Positions 15,235-23,331 of a stretch of DNA of 64,000 bases are shown here, one piece after another. The stretch comes from Paenibacillus sp. Soil750. Lineage in GTDB: Bacteria > Bacillota > Bacilli > Paenibacillales > NBRC-103111. A program made the position numbers and the translations under genes. The notes beneath the pieces were generated by a model. That model was not told the DNA's origin. It searched no databases and saw nothing but the letters and a program-made list of their open reading frames with translations. The stretch is from assembly GCF_001428045.1 (NCBI RefSeq), contig NZ_LMSD01000001.1:372001-436000 (forward strand), in the 5' to 3' direction. The number at the start of each line of letters is the position of its first letter. Positions within the stretch are counted from its first letter, which is position 1.

Positions 15235-15387
15235 ATGGAAAAAGATAAGCCAGTTACACTTGAGATTAAAGATGTTTTAAGACATTTGGGACTGGATTTG
15301 CAACAGTTTCTGTTGTGGAAAGAAGGCCAGTCGAAGAAACCCCTCCAAGCTAATCCCAACAATGCTCCCCTCACTCCCGAGCGATAA
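15235..15387 (+). CDS. Small hypothetical protein, 50 aa
   Basis: ATG at 15235 opens a 50-codon frame (MEKDKPVTLEIKDVLRHLGL at the start) ending at TAA 15385-15387. AGGAG lies 12 bases upstream and a strong regulated promoter about 60 bp upstream. The N-terminal half is predicted helical and amphipathic; the C-terminal half is Pro/Asn-rich. It resembles small anti-repressor or checkpoint peptides in size only. The function is unknown. The same transcript may continue to the operon at 15521, as no terminator is visible between them. Confidence 0.5.
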   Translation: MEKDKPVTLEIKDVLRHLGLDLQQFLLWKEGQSKKPLQANPNNAPLTPER

Positions 15388-15488
15388 CAAACATCGCATC
15401 GCGTCCAAACAATCCCCTATAAACTCATTTACGTACGCCACACTAGTCGCACATGGAAGTCAGCACCTGTTGTAGTCAGGCTCAAGAT

Positions 15489-15503
15489 GATACATATCGT
15501 AAC
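15489..15503. promoter_or_regulatory. GATAC-N5-GTAAC dyad (copy 11) before the polysaccharide operon
   Basis: GATACATATCGTAAC ends only 17 bases before the start codon at 15521 and just ahead of its ribosome-binding site AAGGAGGGG. It is identical to copy 4. Confidence 0.6.
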
Positions 15504-15520
15504 ATTAAGGAGGGGAATAG

Positions 15521-15961
15521 ATGACTACATCGTTTGCTGAAGGATCAGAAATGGTTTTGAGATACCCTTGTTATGGTTTGATGAATATTAAACAGATTGA
15601 TGGGCGAATGCTGGAATCCAAGTATACGCCGTTCAAAGTGATCGACATTAGTCCTTCGCAAATGGGCTTCACTTCTTATTTAAGTCTACCCATAAATGAA
15701 AATGTGATTTGGTGTTTCCAATTTAAGTTTCATAACGAAGACATATCGTTAAGCGGGGTGCTTCGTGAAAGAAGCCAGTTAGAGAATGGCTATGTCTATG
15801 CCGTGGAGTGGTTGGAGGAAGAAACCCCGACAGGGGCCATTGTGCTCCAAACTCTCCGTTATTGGGAGCATCAATTTAAGAATGAATTTGAGAAAGCCGT
15901 GCGTGGTTATCTCAATGCCATGGAGCTGACCAATAAGACAACAATGGATGTTTCATGCTGA
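15521..15961 (+). CDS. PilZ-like protein heading the polysaccharide operon
   Basis: A 146-residue cytoplasmic protein. An Arg in VLRYPC and the motif VIDISPSQMGFTS recall the RxxxR and D/NxSxxG signatures of c-di-GMP-binding PilZ domains, followed by beta-strand patterns (SLSGVLRERSQ, YVYAVEW). The second motif is stretched relative to the consensus, so ligand binding is uncertain. The reading frame overlaps the phosphatase gene by seven bases, so the two are translationally coupled. A PilZ protein here would offer c-di-GMP control of polymer synthesis. Confidence 0.55.
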   Translation: MTTSFAEGSEMVLRYPCYGLMNIKQIDGRMLESKYTPFKVIDISPSQMGFTSYLSLPINENVIWCFQFKFHNEDISLSGVLRERSQLENGYVYAVEWLEEETPTGAIVLQTLRYWEHQFKNEFEKAVRGYLNAMELTNKTTMDVSC

Positions 15962-16722
15962 TTGATACACATTGTCATATCTTACCTGGTATGGATGATG
16001 GCGCTAGAACATGGGATGAAGCAATCGAAATGGCTCAATTTGCTTTCAGTGAAGGTATTCATACCATCGTGGCCACGCCTCACCATGGTGATGGAAGACA
16101 CGACAATATTGCAGAGAAGGTTGATCTTGCTGTTCAAGAGCTGAATGATGAGCTTGAGACGCGTCGTATTCCCGTTCGTATCCTTCCAGGCCAAGAAGTT
16201 AGAGTCTCTAAGGGACTTCTTCTTGACTTGGATGCAGGATGCATTCGAACACTGAATCATAGCCAGTATGTCTTGCTTGAGCTGCCTCCAACAGGTATTC
16301 CTAGTTATTTTGACGAGGTCTTGTATGAATTGCACGTACTTGGTTTAACAGTTATCCTCGCACATCCGGAAAGGCAGCTTGATTTTATAGTAAATCCCCG
16401 CTTGCTTCACAGCTACGTGGAACAGGGATGCCTGTGCCAGATTACTTCGCAGTCCTTGATGGGACGATTTGGTCGCAAAATACAAAAGTTCGCCATGTAT
16501 GTGTGCAAATCGCAATTAGCTCATTTGATCGCTTCGGATGCGCATAATTTGGCCAGTAGGAGGAGTAATTTAGCAGAAGCTTTTTCGTATTTGGAAAAGG
16601 TTCAGGGTCGTAAAGCTCTGGAGAGGTATTCCATTAACGCGGCATGTGTCATACGAAATGAGACGATCGTGACGGAGACCATTCCATATAAACGGAGGTT
16701 GTGGTCTCTACCATTACATTAA
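15955..16722 (+). CDS. PHP-family tyrosine-protein phosphatase (CpsB/YwqE type)
   Basis: A 255-residue manganese-dependent phosphatase that removes phosphate from the tyrosine cluster of the cognate BY-kinase. The PHP metal motifs are visible: IDTHCHILPGMDDG at the N-terminus, ATPHHGDGRH, PGQEVR, ILAHPER and ASDAHN. The length is normal. It lies two genes before the kinase, in the usual order for Wzy-type capsule or exopolysaccharide operons. The ATG overlaps the preceding gene. Confidence 0.94.
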   Translation: MLIDTHCHILPGMDDGARTWDEAIEMAQFAFSEGIHTIVATPHHGDGRHDNIAEKVDLAVQELNDELETRRIPVRILPGQEVRVSKGLLLDLDAGCIRTLNHSQYVLLELPPTGIPSYFDEVLYELHVLGLTVILAHPERQLDFIVNPRLLHSYVEQGCLCQITSQSLMGRFGRKIQKFAMYVCKSQLAHLIASDAHNLASRRSNLAEAFSYLEKVQGRKALERYSINAACVIRNETIVTETIPYKRRLWSLPLH

Positions 16723-16737
16723 CTATTGGAGGTCACA

Positions 16738-17493
16738 ATGGAAATTGAACTCAGACAATATTTGACCATTGTTCAAAAAAAGATAGGGTTGATTGCAAGC
16801 ATTGTGCTCTTGGCAAGTGTAGTGACTGGGCTTGTGAGCTACTATTTGATAGCTCCCCTGTATGAAGCGAGTTCTAAGATCATCGTCAATAAATCGTCGG
16901 ACATTCAAGGAAGGGATAATCTCGATTACGATTCCATACGGACGAATGCGTTGTTGATTAAGACCTATAAGGAAATTATTCTAACCCCTGCCATCCTCGA
17001 TAATGTGGTTGCGAAGTATCCAGAGCTTGGTGTGACAAGCGCTGAGCTCATGGACATGATTCTTGTGAGTTCAACGGTGGATACGCAAGTGATGACCATA
17101 TCAATTAGAAGTTTATCAGCAGAGAAGGCAGCTAAGACAGTGAATGCCGTCTCCGAAGTATTCAAGAATACAATACCTTCGATTATGAAGGTAGATAATG
17201 TTGTTATTTTGAATGAAGCAAAGCCCGAGGATAATCAAGGTCCTGTTTCACCCCATATGATCATGAATGTGGCGATCGCATTCGTCCTGTCCCTCATGTT
17301 TGCTGTTGGCCTCGTGTTCCTCTTAGATTATTTGGATGATTCCATCCAGTCGGAAGTCGACATTGAACAATATCTTGGCTTACCTACACTTGCAACCATT
17401 TCTAGAGTAAAGCCAGAAGACATGCTAAGCAAAGCTCCTTCTAAATCACATAGAAAGGTAGGCGATACGGTATATGCGAACGCTAATCAATAG
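16738..17493 (+). CDS. Polysaccharide chain-length determinant / BY-kinase adaptor (Wzz, YwqC/CapA type)
   Basis: A 251-residue Wzz-domain protein with two transmembrane segments (about residues 18-40 and 172-196) flanking an extracellular loop. The Pro-containing motif before TM2 is present (PEDNQGPVSPHM). The short cytoplasmic C-terminus would activate the separate kinase encoded next. ATG at 16738 is used because GGAGG at 16728-16732 is well placed; an in-frame TTG at 16726 overlaps that site. It overlaps the kinase gene by 20 bp. Confidence 0.92.
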   Translation: MEIELRQYLTIVQKKIGLIASIVLLASVVTGLVSYYLIAPLYEASSKIIVNKSSDIQGRDNLDYDSIRTNALLIKTYKEIILTPAILDNVVAKYPELGVTSAELMDMILVSSTVDTQVMTISIRSLSAEKAAKTVNAVSEVFKNTIPSIMKVDNVVILNEAKPEDNQGPVSPHMIMNVAIAFVLSLMFAVGLVFLLDYLDDSIQSEVDIEQYLGLPTLATISRVKPEDMLSKAPSKSHRKVGDTVYANANQ

Positions 17494-18163
17494 GCATCAG
17501 CTCATTACGGAATTGCATCCTAAATCTCATGTGTCCGAATCTTATCGAACCTTAAGAACGAACATTCAGTTTTCATCCATTGACCGCATCATGAAGACGA
17601 TTCTAGTTACATCGGCGCAGCCTGGAGAAGGGAAATCAACAACAGCTGCGAACTTATCCGTTGCCTACGCACAAGAGGGGAAGAAGGTACTTATTGTTGA
17701 TGCTGATTTACGTAAGCCAACCATTCATCATTATTTTGGTGTGTCGAATCGGTATGGTTTGACTAGCGCCATTGTGAATCGAACTCAATTTGATGAGTTT
17801 ATCAGTGAGACGTCGATTGAGAATTTATCTCTGATTACCTCTGGTCCCATTCCTCCAAACCCATCTGAATTGCTAATGTCACAGAAAATGACCGCTTTCC
17901 TGGAAGAAATGACAGCCAGATTTGATGTCATCATTATTGATTCACCGCCAACATTAGCAGTGGCAGACGCACAAATTTTAGCAACCAAATGTGATGGTGT
18001 TGTCATGGTCATTAGTGATGGGAAAGTCAAACGAGATATGGCAAGAAAGGCTATTCATAACTTAGAAAGGGTTCAGGCAAAGATTCTAGGTGTCGTCCTC
18101 AACAACAAACGTCATAGGAAAAGTGACGCTGCCTATTATTACTATTATGGAGATAAGGAATAA
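17474..18163 (+). CDS. BY-type tyrosine kinase (CpsD/CapB/YwqD type)
   Basis: A 229-residue bacterial tyrosine kinase without its own membrane domain. It has Walker A (SAQPGEGKSTTAANL), Walker A' (VLIVDADLRKP), Walker B (VIIIDSPPT) and a C-terminal autophosphorylation cluster AAYYYYYGDKE. Phosphorylation cycles of this cluster, reversed by the PHP phosphatase encoded upstream, control chain length and export. It overlaps the adaptor gene by 20 bp, consistent with 1:1 expression. Confidence 0.95.
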   Translation: MRTLINRHQLITELHPKSHVSESYRTLRTNIQFSSIDRIMKTILVTSAQPGEGKSTTAANLSVAYAQEGKKVLIVDADLRKPTIHHYFGVSNRYGLTSAIVNRTQFDEFISETSIENLSLITSGPIPPNPSELLMSQKMTAFLEEMTARFDVIIIDSPPTLAVADAQILATKCDGVVMVISDGKVKRDMARKAIHNLERVQAKILGVVLNNKRHRKSDAAYYYYYGDKE

Positions 18164-18273
18164 CTAGTTAAAAGATCGAGTCGTGTTGTTTTCATCAAGA
18201 AGACAGCATGCCTGGTTTTTTTAAAACCAACAAAAGAAGCTAAATAGAGAAGAGATATTAGGAGGAGTATTGG

Positions 18274-19167
18274 ATGGAGAGAACAGTAAGGAAAGCAATT
18301 ATTCCTGCAGCTGGTTTAGGGACCCGATTTTTACCCGCAACGAAAGCGATGCCGAAAGAAATGCTGCCCATTGTCGATAAGCCGACCATTCAATACATCG
18401 TTGAAGAAGCTGTTGAATCAGGAATTGAAGACATCATCATTGTGACGGGGAAAGGAAAGCGCGCCATCGAGGACCATTTCGACAATGCCTTTGAATTAGA
18501 ATACAGCTTAGCGGAGAAAGGCAAGTTGGAGCTTCTTGAGGAAATTCTGAGGCCGGCCAAAGTAGACATTCATTATATTCGTCAAAAGGAAGCGAAAGGA
18601 CTTGGTCATGCCGTTTGGTGTGCGCGTCGCTTTATTGGTAACGAGCCCTTCGCTGTGTTGCTAGGTGATGATATTGTAACTGCGGACGTACCTTGCTTGA
18701 AACAATTGATGAATCAATATGAACGAACGCAATGCTCCGTAATTGGCGTGCAGCCTGTTTCTGAGGAAGAAACCAAACGTTATGGCATCATTGATCCTGT
18801 GAATAGGAATGGGAAATTGTATCAAGTTCGCAATCTTGTGGAAAAACCACAACCAGGGACTGCGCCTTCCAAGCTTGCCATTATGGGACGCTACATTCTT
18901 ACGCCAGAAATATTTGAATTTCTCGACCTTCAGGAACGTGGTGCAGGAGGAGAGATCCAACTGACGGATGCCATTTCGAAACTGAATGAGATACAGAATG
19001 TGTATGCCTATCATTTTAATGGGATTAGGTATGATGTGGGTGAAAAGCTCGGGTTTATCCTTACTTCGTTAGATTTCGCTCTTCGGAACAATGAGCTTAG
19101 GGTGCCACTGTTACAGGCGCTCAATGAAGTGCTGAAACGTGAAAAGTCACCTCGCGCGATTGGTTAG
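18274..19167 (+). CDS. galU: UTP--glucose-1-phosphate uridylyltransferase
   Basis: A 297-residue nucleotidyltransferase making UDP-glucose. The N-terminal motif [26 protein letters not shown] and following VDKPTIQY are diagnostic (first part: [18 protein letters not shown]). LLGDDIV carries the metal-binding Asp. The ribosome-binding site AGGAGGAG precedes the ATG. Its place in the operon, after the kinase, indicates a dedicated precursor supply; with galE in the neighbouring operon it also provides UDP-galactose. Confidence 0.96.
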   Translation: MERTVRKAIIPAAGLGTRFLPATKAMPKEMLPIVDKPTIQYIVEEAVESGIEDIIIVTGKGKRAIEDHFDNAFELEYSLAEKGKLELLEEILRPAKVDIHYIRQKEAKGLGHAVWCARRFIGNEPFAVLLGDDIVTADVPCLKQLMNQYERTQCSVIGVQPVSEEETKRYGIIDPVNRNGKLYQVRNLVEKPQPGTAPSKLAIMGRYILTPEIFEFLDLQERGAGGEIQLTDAISKLNEIQNVYAYHFNGIRYDVGEKLGFILTSLDFALRNNELRVPLLQALNEVLKREKSPRAIG

Positions 19168-19178
19168 GAGGGAAACCA

Positions 19179-19871
19179 ATGTCTAAATTATCCAACGATT
19201 CATCGGTGATCGAAGCAAACCAATACTATCCTAGAACGAGATGGAAAAACGCAGATAGCTCCATGGTTTACTATTTAATTGCTAAACGAGTATTGGATAT
19301 TATAGGTGCATGTTTTGGACTTCTTTGTTGCTTGCCCTTGTTCATTGTGCTGGCTATTCGTATGAAGTTAGAAGATCCGAAGGGATCCATATTCTTTTAT
19401 CAGCAGCGAGTAGGTAAAGACGAGAAAGTATTCAACATGTACAAGTTTAGATCGATGGTATCGAATGCAGAAGAACTTCTTGCGGATCTACTCGATCAAA
19501 ATGAAGTGGAAGGTCATATGTTTAAAATGAAAGAAGACCCCCGTATTACCAAAGTCGGGAAATTTATGCGAAAAACAAGTATGGATGAACTTCCACAATT
19601 ATGGAATGTGTTGAAAGGGGATATGAGTTTAGTAGGGCCTAGACCGCCACTCCTTCGTGAGGTTGAGCAGTACAGCTCCTATCATAAGCAACGTTTGCAA
19701 GTTACTCCTGGGTGTACGGGGTTATGGCAGGTTAGTGGGAGGAACGATGTTGGATTTGAGGAAATGGTGGAATTGGATTTGACTTATATTCGTGAGCGGA
19801 AAATCTCATTTGAATTAAAAATCATTCTGAAAACATTTAGCGCCTTGCTCGGTTCTAAAAATGCTTATTAA
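19179..19871 (+). CDS. Initiating sugar-phosphate transferase (WbaP/CpsE catalytic type)
   Basis: A 230-residue phosphoglycosyltransferase with one N-terminal hydrophobic segment (about residues 36-60) and the catalytic motifs FFYQQRVGKDEK, MYKFRSMV, RKTSMDELPQLWN, SLVGPRPP and PGCTGLWQVSGRN. It lacks the extra transmembrane domain of full-length WbaP. It should transfer a hexose-1-phosphate to undecaprenyl phosphate, starting the repeat unit of this second operon. A paralogous but distinct enzyme is at 5142, so two separate polymers are likely. Confidence 0.94.
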   Translation: MSKLSNDSSVIEANQYYPRTRWKNADSSMVYYLIAKRVLDIIGACFGLLCCLPLFIVLAIRMKLEDPKGSIFFYQQRVGKDEKVFNMYKFRSMVSNAEELLADLLDQNEVEGHMFKMKEDPRITKVGKFMRKTSMDELPQLWNVLKGDMSLVGPRPPLLREVEQYSSYHKQRLQVTPGCTGLWQVSGRNDVGFEEMVELDLTYIRERKISFELKIILKTFSALLGSKNAY

Positions 19872-19901
19872 TTGAAGTCTGAATTCGTTCATTTGATTGA
19901 T

Positions 19902-19937
19902 GATAACTGGGGATGTGCCGTGCATTGCCCAGTTATC
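19902..19937. repeat. Intra-operon inverted repeat
   Basis: GATAACTGGG (19902-19911) pairs perfectly with CCCAGTTATC (19928-19937). An A-run follows instead of a T-run, so it is more likely an RNA-stability or attenuating hairpin than a full terminator. Confidence 0.5.
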
Positions 19938-19958
19938 CCCAAAAAGGAGAGAGCTTAG

Positions 19959-20417
19959 ATGAAGATCTGTTTAGCTAGTTCCACTGGAGGACACTTGGGT
20001 GAATTGAAGAAGATCATTCCAGCAGTTGCTGAACATAACTACTTTATTATTACAGAGCAGAGCGAGATGAGTCGGACTCTGAAAAACCAAGAAAGGGTTT
20101 ATTTCTTAGCACAGCAGGAAAGAAAAAATCTCTTTCTAATTCTTCATCTACTCCTTAATTTGTTAATGTCCTTGTATATCTTAGTCAAAGAGAGGCCTAA
20201 AGTAATAATAACTACCGGAGCGGGCGCTGTACTTGGACTCTGCTTGCTAGGGAAAATGTTCGGGTCGAAAATTGTGTACATTGAAAGCTTTGCTAAAGTG
20301 TATACATCGAGTGTAACCGGTAGGTTCATTTATAAAATTGCAGATCAATTTTATATTCAATGGGAGCAATTAAGAGACGTTTATCCGGAAGGGACGTACA
20401 GGGGGAGCTTATATTGA
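19959..20417 (+). CDS. PssD/Cps14F-like (Alg14-type) glycosyltransferase subunit
   Basis: A 152-residue membrane-associated protein. It starts MKICLASSTGGHLGEL, has a central hydrophobic stretch (LILHLLLNLLMSLYILV) and then VIITTGAGAV and VYIESFAKV, the features of Alg14-type subunits that bring the catalytic Alg13-like partner to the membrane. The partner gene follows with a 4-bp overlap. Together they would add one sugar, often galactose or glucuronic acid, to the lipid-linked intermediate. Confidence 0.92.
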   Translation: MKICLASSTGGHLGELKKIIPAVAEHNYFIITEQSEMSRTLKNQERVYFLAQQERKNLFLILHLLLNLLMSLYILVKERPKVIITTGAGAVLGLCLLGKMFGSKIVYIESFAKVYTSSVTGRFIYKIADQFYIQWEQLRDVYPEGTYRGSLY

Positions 20418-20896
20418 TCCTTATAACGGTAGGTACGCAGAGATTTCAATTCAATCGCTTATTACGTGCAGTAGATCTATTAGTAGAAGAAGGCGTATTG
20501 ACAGATTCCGTTATCGCCCAGATTGGATATTCGGATTATAAGCCCAGGCATTATCCGTATTCCGACTTTTACGAACTAGATGACATAGCTAAATTAACCA
20601 AAGAGTGCGACGTATGCATTACGCATGGTGGAATCGGATCTATTCTCAATGCGCTCAATTGTGGGAAAAAAGTTATTGTTATGCCTAGAAAAAAGATATT
20701 AGGCGAACATGTAGATGATCATCAATCCGAAATTTCATCTGCTTTTCAAGAAAAAGGATACATTCAGGTTGCAGAAAACGTGGATCAATTAAGGCTTCTT
20801 GTTTCGGAGATCGATCATCTGCACTTCAACACATACATACAAGAGGAATCCAACCTCCTTTACGCAATTAAGGCATATATCCAAACCTTAGGATAG
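20414..20896 (+). CDS. PssE/Cps14G-like (Alg13-type) glycosyltransferase catalytic subunit
   Basis: A 160-residue GT28 C-terminal-type domain: ILITVGTQRFQFNRLL at the start, CDVCITHGGIGSI and KKVIVMPRKKILGEHVDDHQ later, the UDP-sugar binding loop. TTG at 20414 is chosen because AGGGGGAG lies seven bases upstream, the TTGA overlap gives coupling to pssD, and the product then starts as its homologues do. An upstream in-frame ATG at 20360 would add unrelated residues. It forms a two-subunit enzyme with the preceding protein. Confidence 0.92.
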   Translation: MILITVGTQRFQFNRLLRAVDLLVEEGVLTDSVIAQIGYSDYKPRHYPYSDFYELDDIAKLTKECDVCITHGGIGSILNALNCGKKVIVMPRKKILGEHVDDHQSEISSAFQEKGYIQVAENVDQLRLLVSEIDHLHFNTYIQEESNLLYAIKAYIQTLG

Positions 20897-20908
20897 GAGG
20901 GGAGCCAG

Positions 20909-21967
20909 ATGAAATCCAAGATACTTGTGGTAGGTTCATCGTTAAAGGATATGGGTGGAATCGTTACGGTCATAAGAAATATTGAGCAATCGAATCTCAC
21001 GGAAAGCTATGAGCTAACTAGAGTGGAAACTTACATTACAGGGAGCGTACTAGCACGATTGCACATTTTCATAGTAGGTCTAATTCGCTATCTATATCAA
21101 TTGTTTTGGAATCGGCCAGATATCGTTCATATTCATATGTCCAATGGAGGGAGCTTTTACAGGAAATCCATGATGGTGATGATTGGTAAAATAGTCAGAG
21201 TTCCCATCATCCTGCACATACATGCAGCAAGCTTCGATGATTTTTATAATCACAATTGGTTTCAAAAGAGATATTGTCAGTTCATCCTAAATCGCGTTGA
21301 TTTATTAGTGGTTTTATCGCAAGAATGGAAAAAATATTTCTCTACCATTGTTCCACATAGGAAAATAGAGATTCTTTATAACGGGGTTTTTAAAATGGAG
21401 GAGCAAGTTAGCCGGACGAATTCTACACCCACTTGTCTTTTCCTAGGGAGATTGGGAGAGCGAAAGGGAGTATATGATCTGCTTCTAGCCATTAAAAAAT
21501 TGAAAGAAAAAGAAGTTAAAAGTAAGTTCTTATTAGCTGGTGATGGCGAAATTACGGAAGTGAAACAACTACTAAAAGACTATCAAATCGAGGATATGGT
21601 TGAAGTGCTAGGTTGGATTAACGTACATGAGAAGGAAGAATTGCTAAGAAAAGCAGATATGCTAGTGCTGCCCTCCTACCATGAAGGGTTGCCAATGGCC
21701 ATCTTAGAAGCTATGAATTTTTCATTGCCGGTTATTTCAACTTACGTAGGAGGAATACCTGAGCTTATCCAACATGGGGAAAATGGTTATCTCAATGAGC
21801 CCGGTGACATCGAGGGACTAACGAAATCACTGGAAATTCTAATTCACGACCAGAACACGATTGTTACAATGGGAGAGAAGAACAGGACATTGATTCATAA
21901 TCAATTCGATATCAATATGCTGATGAAAGAATTATCACACATGTATCAAAGGCTTATTTTAAAATGA
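20909..21967 (+). CDS. GT4 family glycosyltransferase
   Basis: A 352-residue GT-B enzyme. The N-terminal domain contains DMGGIVTVI and HIHMSNGGSFYRKS; the C-terminal domain contains CLFLGRLGERKGVYDLL and an EX7E motif in YHEGLPMAILEAMN. The length and motifs are standard for retaining glycosyltransferases of exopolysaccharide operons. AGGAGGGGAGC precedes the ATG, 12 bp after the pssE-like stop. The donor sugar is unknown. Confidence 0.93.
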   Translation: MKSKILVVGSSLKDMGGIVTVIRNIEQSNLTESYELTRVETYITGSVLARLHIFIVGLIRYLYQLFWNRPDIVHIHMSNGGSFYRKSMMVMIGKIVRVPIILHIHAASFDDFYNHNWFQKRYCQFILNRVDLLVVLSQEWKKYFSTIVPHRKIEILYNGVFKMEEQVSRTNSTPTCLFLGRLGERKGVYDLLLAIKKLKEKEVKSKFLLAGDGEITEVKQLLKDYQIEDMVEVLGWINVHEKEELLRKADMLVLPSYHEGLPMAILEAMNFSLPVISTYVGGIPELIQHGENGYLNEPGDIEGLTKSLEILIHDQNTIVTMGEKNRTLIHNQFDINMLMKELSHMYQRLILK

Positions 21968-21996
21968 CAAATAGCATCTAAAAGGAATGATTCATA

Positions 21997-23331
21997 ATGA
22001 GCCTAACGATGAGAGGTATCTTGTGCTTTTTCTTATTTATGTTTGCCCAGGATCTAATAACCATCAATATGAACAGCACGTTAGGCAGCTATTTATCTTA
22101 CATGGACGAATTCTTCATTATAGGAAGCATAGGTATCATTATGGTTAAATCAAATTTTAGAATTAAGAAAAGTACATTGATCTTGTCGTTAGTTACGATA
22201 GGGGTGCTGTTTTTTGGACTGCTGTCAAGTACCATTCATCAAGTGCCAATAAGTACAACGGTAGCAGGTGGATTATTAACGATTAAAGGGTTTTTATTAT
22301 TTTTTATTTTTAAAAACCTAACGATGAACGAAAATAATATTCGGCAACTGATACGTTTTTTTAAGGTTCTTGGTGGGTTGGCAGCTGTTTTTGCGCTTGT
22401 TGATCTCTTATTCCATGAGCAGTTTCGAAATTTCTTGCATACGAATAATCTGTTAGATGCGAGATCTAATTTAGTAAGTGTGCAATCATTTTTTATTCAT
22501 CCAGGTACATATGGCTGGTTTATGGTATTTGTAGGTCTGTACTATTTATCGCATTATCTCGTTCACAAACCCAAAAAATCACTCATCTATACGATTGTTT
22601 TCTTTATACTTGCGTTTCTTTCGCTGCGATTTAAGGTGTTGCTGGCAATAGCCGTTATCTTAACTTTAGTTGCCATGAAGAAACGCATCTATACGGCAGC
22701 ACTTGCGTGCGTAGGCATCATCATCTACTTGTTTTTTGGAGACATGATAAACAATCTGACCATGTTAACCATAGACAGATACATTTCCGTAGATTATATG
22801 GACTCGGCTCGTAAAGCCTTGTATCACACGGGATTTACAATTGGCCTTCATGATTTTCCGCTAGGGGAAGGATTCGGGAGATTCGGGAGTTGGATCGCTA
22901 GAGTGGACTACAGTCCTGTTTATTATGAATATGGTTTGCAAAGTGTATACGGTTTGAGCCCTGATGATCCGAAGTGGGCAACCGATACGTACTGGCCATC
23001 GATTATTGGTGAGGTTGGCATTCTGGGAACCATCCTATTTATTTCTTTCTTTATCTACGTCATGAGAGGGATTTATGTGAAATTACATGATGCAGGAGTT
23101 AGCAAGAATGGGAAAGTATTTCTCCTCTTTTCTTTATTTATCATCATTCAGAGCTTGGTAGAATCGTTAGGGGAGCAAATATTTAATGGCTCTCCACAGT
23201 ATATTTTTATTTTTGCGGTCATGGGCATGGCAGCCTCTCAAGTTGAAAAAGGAGATCACTTACTAAATAGTCAGGCGAGCGTACAACTCTATGCCAAAAG
23301 GAAGTATTCCTATGACTCGAGTACTGTTTAA
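21997..23331 (+). CDS. Polysaccharide polymerase (Wzy-like, O-antigen ligase family)
   Basis: A 444-residue integral membrane protein with about eleven hydrophobic segments and one large extracellular loop (about residues 255-330, containing PLGEGFGRFGSW) before the last membrane segments, the usual topology of Wzy and O-antigen ligase proteins. It is the only polymerase candidate in the second operon. The last 20 bp overlap the flippase gene if that gene starts at 23312. Family assignment rests on topology and position, since Wzy sequences are poorly conserved. Confidence 0.82.
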   Translation: MSLTMRGILCFFLFMFAQDLITINMNSTLGSYLSYMDEFFIIGSIGIIMVKSNFRIKKSTLILSLVTIGVLFFGLLSSTIHQVPISTTVAGGLLTIKGFLLFFIFKNLTMNENNIRQLIRFFKVLGGLAAVFALVDLLFHEQFRNFLHTNNLLDARSNLVSVQSFFIHPGTYGWFMVFVGLYYLSHYLVHKPKKSLIYTIVFFILAFLSLRFKVLLAIAVILTLVAMKKRIYTAALACVGIIIYLFFGDMINNLTMLTIDRYISVDYMDSARKALYHTGFTIGLHDFPLGEGFGRFGSWIARVDYSPVYYEYGLQSVYGLSPDDPKWATDTYWPSIIGEVGILGTILFISFFIYVMRGIYVKLHDAGVSKNGKVFLLFSLFIIIQSLVESLGEQIFNGSPQYIFIFAVMGMAASQVEKGDHLLNSQASVQLYAKRKYSYDSSTV

